From assembly GCA_040830705.1 (NCBI GenBank), contig JBFOME010000021.1:62001-126000 (forward strand): a stretch of 64,000 nucleotides of DNA, in the 5' to 3' direction. This stretch comes from Ruegeria_C sp040830705. GTDB lineage: Bacteria; Pseudomonadota; Alphaproteobacteria; Rhodobacterales; Rhodobacteraceae. Under the pieces are notes generated by a model that had not been told where the DNA came from, made no database searches, and saw only the letters and a program-made list of their open reading frames with translations. A program made the translations under genes and the position numbers. This document shows positions 60,264 to 64,000 of the stretch, in pieces; the stretch's first letter is position 1, and each line of letters begins with the position of its first letter.

Positions 60264-61690
60264 TATTCGTCCAACACCCACGTATCCTTGGTGCCGCCGC
60301 CCTGACTGGAATTCACCACCAGCGACCCCTTCTTCAGCGCCACACGGGTCAACCCGCCGGGAGTTATTTTGACCCCGTCCGGGCTGACCAGAACATAGGG
60401 CCGCAAGTCGACATGCCGCGGCGCAAGGCCCGCATTGGTAAAGATCGGGACCGTCGACAGGCTCAGCGTGGGCTGTGCGATGTAGTTGCCAGGCCGTGCC
60501 TGCAGCTTCTTGCGGAAGGCCGCAAGCTCACGCTTGCTGGCGGTGGGCCCGATCAGCATTCCATAGCCTCCCGAGCCGTGCACTTCCTTGACGACCAGGT
60601 CTTGTAAGTTGTCCAGAACGTAGGTTAGCGCATCGGGTTCCGAGCAGCGGTAGGTCGGCACGTTTTCCAGCAGCGGGCGCTCGCCAGTGTAGAACTCAAC
60701 GATTTCAGGCATGTAGCTATAGATTGCCTTGTCGTCGGCAATGCCGGTGCCCGGCGCATTGGCGATCGTGATACCACCCGCACGGTAGACATCCATGATA
60801 CCGGGCACGCCCAGTTGACTTTCGGGATTGAAATTGAGCGGGTCCAGAAACTCATCATCCACGCGGCGATAGAGTACATCGATAGGCTTGTAGCCTTGCG
60901 TTGTGCGCATTGCGACGCGCCCGTCGACAACCCGCAGGTCATGGCCCTCGACCAGTTCGACCGCCATCTGATCAGCCAGAAAGGCGTGCTCGAAATAAGC
61001 CGAGTTGTAGATGCCCGGTGTCAGCACGGCTACGGTCGGCTTGCTGCCCGCAACCGAAGGTGCACACGCCGCCAGCGAGCGTTGCAGATCAGAGGGGTAG
61101 GTTTGCACCGGCTGTACCCGATTGCGCAGGAACAGCTCAGGGAACATCCGCAGCATGGTTTCGCGGTTTTCCAGCATATAGCTGACGCCAGAGGGCGTGC
61201 GCGCATTGTCTTCCAACACATAGAACTGATTGTCATCGGTGCGCACGAGGTCAATGCCGATGATATGGGTATAAATCCCACCCGGAGGTTTGACCCCGAT
61301 CATCTGAGGCAGGAACGCCTCGTTCCTAGCGATCATTTCGACCGGAAGGCGACCCGCACGAATGATCTCTTGCCGGTGGTATATGTCGTGCAGAAACGCA
61401 TTGATGGCACGCACCCGCTGCTCAATCCCGCGGGAAAGCTGACGCCACTCCTTGCTGGAGATGATGCGCGGAACGATGTCAAAGGGGATCAACCGCTCTT
61501 CGGCCTCGGCGCGACCATATACGTTGAAGGTGATGCCGGTGAGCCTAAACAGCTCATCCGCTTCGCGCTGCTTGGCTCGTAACTGCCGGGCGTCTTCGCC
61601 ATCAAGCCAGGATTTGTAATTTTCGTAGGGACCACGCAGATTGTCCTCGCGCCCCCACATCTCGTCAAATACGGAATGTCCGGTTTTCAT
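60263..61690 (-). CDS. Circularly permuted ATP-grasp protein (DUF404/DUF407)
   Basis: 475 residues from ATG 61690 (MKTGHSVFDEMWG); a longer frame to 61792 adds an atypical leader. Conserved blocks: FDIVPRIISSKEWRQLSRGIEQR, FLHDIYHRQEIIRAG, GIDLVRTDDNQFYVLEDNARTPSGVSYML, VVKEVHGSGGYGMLIGP and the C-terminal QPTLSLSTVPIF. Predicted ATP-dependent ligase forming an amide or peptide bond. First gene of the Anbu cluster. Confidence 0.92.
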   Translation of the reverse strand: MKTGHSVFDEMWGREDNLRGPYENYKSWLDGEDARQLRAKQREADELFRLTGITFNVYGRAEAEERLIPFDIVPRIISSKEWRQLSRGIEQRVRAINAFLHDIYHRQEIIRAGRLPVEMIARNEAFLPQMIGVKPPGGIYTHIIGIDLVRTDDNQFYVLEDNARTPSGVSYMLENRETMLRMFPELFLRNRVQPVQTYPSDLQRSLAACAPSVAGSKPTVAVLTPGIYNSAYFEHAFLADQMAVELVEGHDLRVVDGRVAMRTTQGYKPIDVLYRRVDDEFLDPLNFNPESQLGVPGIMDVYRAGGITIANAPGTGIADDKAIYSYMPEIVEFYTGERPLLENVPTYRCSEPDALTYVLDNLQDLVVKEVHGSGGYGMLIGPTASKRELAAFRKKLQARPGNYIAQPTLSLSTVPIFTNAGLAPRHVDLRPYVLVSPDGVKITPGGLTRVALKKGSLVVNSSQGGGTKDTWVLDE

Positions 61691-61834
61691 GAAGTCGAGA
61701 TTTGCAGGTCCGCGCGACACTGTCAAAGCCGGATCGTCAGAAAAACCGATATCCGCCACAACTGCACAAGTCTTGTGCCGTTCGACAACCAATCGGGAAG
61801 GGCACCGCCAGAGAACCCGGCGGTGCCTATAGGC

Positions 61835-64000
61835 TTAGGCGAATTCCACTCCACTATTGATCATCGGGAGCGCCGTCACCCTTTTCCCAACCGCGGCAAT
61901 GGCGTTGGCCAGTGCAGGGGCCGAGGGTGGTGTACCCGGCTCACCAACGCCGGTAGGTGGCTCGGTCGAGGGAATGATATGCACCTCAATCGCCCCGATA
62001 TCGCTAATGCGCAGCGGCTCGTAGTCCGGGAAATTGAACTGATCGACCACGCCTTCTGTCAGAGTGATTTCATCGCGCATTGCATGGCCCAGACCATAGC
62101 CGATGCCACCTTCCATCTGAGCTTTGACGACATCGGGGTTCACAGCGATGCCACAATCGACCACGCAAGTAACCTTTTCGATCTGGACGCCCTCCTCGGC
62201 ATTGCCCGAAATCTCGACCACTTCCGCGACATAGCTGTCGAAGGATTTGTGCACCGCGATCCCCTGCGCCCGTCCCGCAGCCGCCTTGCCCCAACCGCCT
62301 TTTTCAGCGGCGAGTTGGAGAACTCCGGCAATCCGTGCCTGATCCTTGCCGCCACCCTTAAGCAGGTCCAACCGATAGGCAACCGGGTCGCGACCGGCGG
62401 CTTTGGCGGCCATGTCGATCATGCTTTCCATAGCATAAGCGGTGTGTGTATGACCCACCGAACGCCACCACAGAACCGTCGTAGCCTTGGCGACATCAGT
62501 CAGCCCAACGAACTGCCCAGGAATGTTGTAGGGCGAGTCGGGAACACCTTCGATCGAGCTGTGATCAACGCCATCATGCACGAGGACGCTTTCAAACGGG
62601 GTCCCCTTCATGATCGACTGACCGGCGATCCGGTGATCCCAGCCGATGATATTGCCAGCCTCGTCCAGCCCCACACGCACCCGATGCGCAAAGGCGGGGC
62701 GATAATAGCCACCGGTGATGTCATCCTCGCGTGACCAGACCAGTTTCACAGGGCGGGTCCGGTCGGTCACCGCAAACGCAAGCGCTGCCTCGACCTGATA
62801 ATCCGCCGTGGGTGTTGCGCGGCGACCAAAGGACCCGCCCGCGAACATGGTGTTGATCTGCACTTTCTCCATCGGCAGTTGCAGGATTTGCGACAGCGCC
62901 ATATGGGGTCCGGTGGGCATCTGGCAGCCGTCATGCAACAAGACGCCGCCATCTGCGGTCGCCTCAATGGTGCAAGTCAGCGGCTCCATCGGGGCATGGG
63001 CCAGCAGCGGGAAGTAAAAGGTCTCATCCAGCACGGTCGCCGCGCCGTCGATGCTGGCAGCAATTTCCGCCTGATCATTGCCTGTCAGGTTGTATTCCGG
63101 CTCTGCGTTAACAGCCGCGACAAGCTGATCACGGATTTCGTCTGATGACCTTCCTTCTGCTGCCGAAAAGTCCCAGTCAACGGCCAAGGCATCGCGGGCT
63201 TGCAAGGCCGCCCAGGTATCTTCCGCGAACACCGCAACTCCGGCCTTGTTTGGCAGTTCCGCTGCGCGAATGAAGCCCTTGATGCCTTCCGCATCCGAGG
63301 CGTCAAATCCGCTGACAAGCCCGCCCATCCGTGGGCTACGAGCGATCACAACAACCATCTGGTTGTCCAGATGCAGATCCATCGCATATATTGCCGTGCC
63401 GTTGGTCTTGGGAGGCGTATCTTTGCGGCGTATTGCGGCGTTGCCGATCAGCTTGAATTCAGACGGCTCCTTAAGGCGCGGCTCTTCCGCCGGAGCGATC
63501 TCGGCCGCTTTAGCCACAAACTCGGCCAGCGGCGCTTCTTGCCCGGCGCCTTTGATAATACCATCCTCTAAAGACAATTCGGCGCTATCAACATTCCAGG
63601 TATTCGCGGCAGCCTGCAGCAGCATGTCCCGCGCGGCGGCACCGGCCTGCCGGTATTGCATGTATGAATTCGCCATCGCGGTAGATCCGCCCGTGCCCTG
63701 GAACGGGCCAAAAAGCAGATTGTTATATGTTCCGGCGTCGGAGGGTGCGAATTCGTAATCGACATCTTCGATCGGCACGCCCAGTTCCTCGGCGACCAGC
63801 GTGGTCAAACCAGTAGCAGGCCCCTGCCCCTTTTCGAAGTGTTTGACGATGGCTGTGACGGTGCCATCCGAGCTGATTTTGACGAAGGGATTCATCATCC
63901 TCGCGCCATCCGCATTCGCGGCGGCGATGGCGCCATCGGGACGGGCCCCGACATAGAGCACTGCGGCGGTAGCGGCAGCGCCTTTGAGGAACCCTCTGCG
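61835..64000 (-). CDS. Molybdopterin-binding subunit, isoquinoline 1-oxidoreductase beta-like (5' end outside window)
   Basis: At least 721 residues; the gene continues past 64000. The first visible residues are RRGFLKGAAATAAVLYVG, a twin-arginine (Tat) signal, so the enzyme is exported folded with its cofactor. The xanthine-oxidase-family core is clear: AGGSFGRRATPTADYQVEAALA near the middle, MEPLTCTIEATADG, and C-terminal VGEPGTPPSAPALANAIAAVGKR. It probably pairs with a 2Fe-2S subunit encoded outside. It would hydroxylate an N-heterocycle or aldehyde in the periplasm. Substrate unknown. Confidence 0.9.
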   Translation of the reverse strand, partial: RRGFLKGAAATAAVLYVGARPDGAIAAANADGARMMNPFVKISSDGTVTAIVKHFEKGQGPATGLTTLVAEELGVPIEDVDYEFAPSDAGTYNNLLFGPFQGTGGSTAMANSYMQYRQAGAAARDMLLQAAANTWNVDSAELSLEDGIIKGAGQEAPLAEFVAKAAEIAPAEEPRLKEPSEFKLIGNAAIRRKDTPPKTNGTAIYAMDLHLDNQMVVVIARSPRMGGLVSGFDASDAEGIKGFIRAAELPNKAGVAVFAEDTWAALQARDALAVDWDFSAAEGRSSDEIRDQLVAAVNAEPEYNLTGNDQAEIAASIDGAATVLDETFYFPLLAHAPMEPLTCTIEATADGGVLLHDGCQMPTGPHMALSQILQLPMEKVQINTMFAGGSFGRRATPTADYQVEAALAFAVTDRTRPVKLVWSREDDITGGYYRPAFAHRVRVGLDEAGNIIGWDHRIAGQSIMKGTPFESVLVHDGVDHSSIEGVPDSPYNIPGQFVGLTDVAKATTVLWWRSVGHTHTAYAMESMIDMAAKAAGRDPVAYRLDLLKGGGKDQARIAGVLQLAAEKGGWGKAAAGRAQGIAVHKSFDSYVAEVVEISGNAEEGVQIEKVTCVVDCGIAVNPDVVKAQMEGGIGYGLGHAMRDEITLTEGVVDQFNFPDYEPLRISDIGAIEVHIIPSTEPPTGVGEPGTPPSAPALANAIAAVGKRVTALPMINSGVEFA

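Overview
The window looks like chromosomal DNA of a Rhodobacteraceae (roseobacter-type) alphaproteobacterium. It is GC-rich and densely packed with 1-14 base gene overlaps. It has the family's typical gene neighbourhoods: a DUF1285 / MoxR-DUF58-DUF4159 block, a c2-type cytochrome, ArfB, an IclR-controlled beta-oxidation operon and a GlpD/GlpR pair. I see no rRNA, tRNA, CRISPR array, complete insertion sequence or prophage. No gene-free stretch exceeds 300 bases.

Layout. 1-5.8 kb is a xylose-type sugar locus: the start of a secreted binding protein, a ROK repressor (XylR-like), xylulokinase, and an FG-GAP/ASPIC protein facing a di-heme peroxidase. Two copies of the same A/T-rich operator mark the XylR regulon. 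5.8-13.1 kb is DUF1285 and the MoxR operon. 13.2-19.7 kb is a fatty-acid or acyl-CoA degradation operon (bifunctional hydratase/dehydrogenase, thiolase, two dissimilar acyl-CoA dehydrogenases, IclR regulator). 19.7-34.2 kb is mostly housekeeping: YaaA, RecQ, YggT, thioesterase, UMF1-type MFS, MepA, a phytase-like secreted protein, a queuosine-precursor transporter, ArfB, an SDR, a P1 peptidase, cytochrome c2, Idi and PanBC. 34.4-41.9 kb is a peptide/nickel-type ABC importer operon with two uncommon members: a pentameric ligand-gated ion channel right after the binding protein, and an aldehyde dehydrogenase at the end. 41.9-46.1 kb is a same-strand run PncA - hybrid histidine kinase - PncB. 46.3-53.4 kb holds TrhO, a potassium channel, a small gene with what reads as a LexA-controlled promoter, a class V aminotransferase, a dimethylglycine-dehydrogenase-like flavoprotein and an MmgE/PrpD protein. 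53.4-57.8 kb has a PhnD-like protein, GlpD, GlpR and a DUF1045 phosphoesterase. 57.8-61.7 kb is the complete four-gene Anbu cluster (proteasome-like peptidase, transglutaminase-like protein, alpha-E protein, permuted ATP-grasp). A Tat-exported molybdenum hydroxylase large subunit runs off the right edge.

Most interesting signals: (1) a textbook sigma70 promoter whose 17-base spacer holds a GTTC-N7-GTTC LexA box, driving a 112-residue protein built from two copies of a roughly 31-residue motif; (2) the ligand-gated channel inside an ABC importer operon; (3) a short unit at 27541-27730 with 16 bases complementary to the 3' end of 16S rRNA, an 18-codon reading frame and a strong terminator; (4) an ASPIC protein and a MauG/MbnH-like di-heme enzyme, each overlapping a xylose gene; (5) an acyl-CoA dehydrogenase pair in which only one member keeps a recognisable catalytic Glu. 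All family calls are by eye from the translated sequence; no database was searched.
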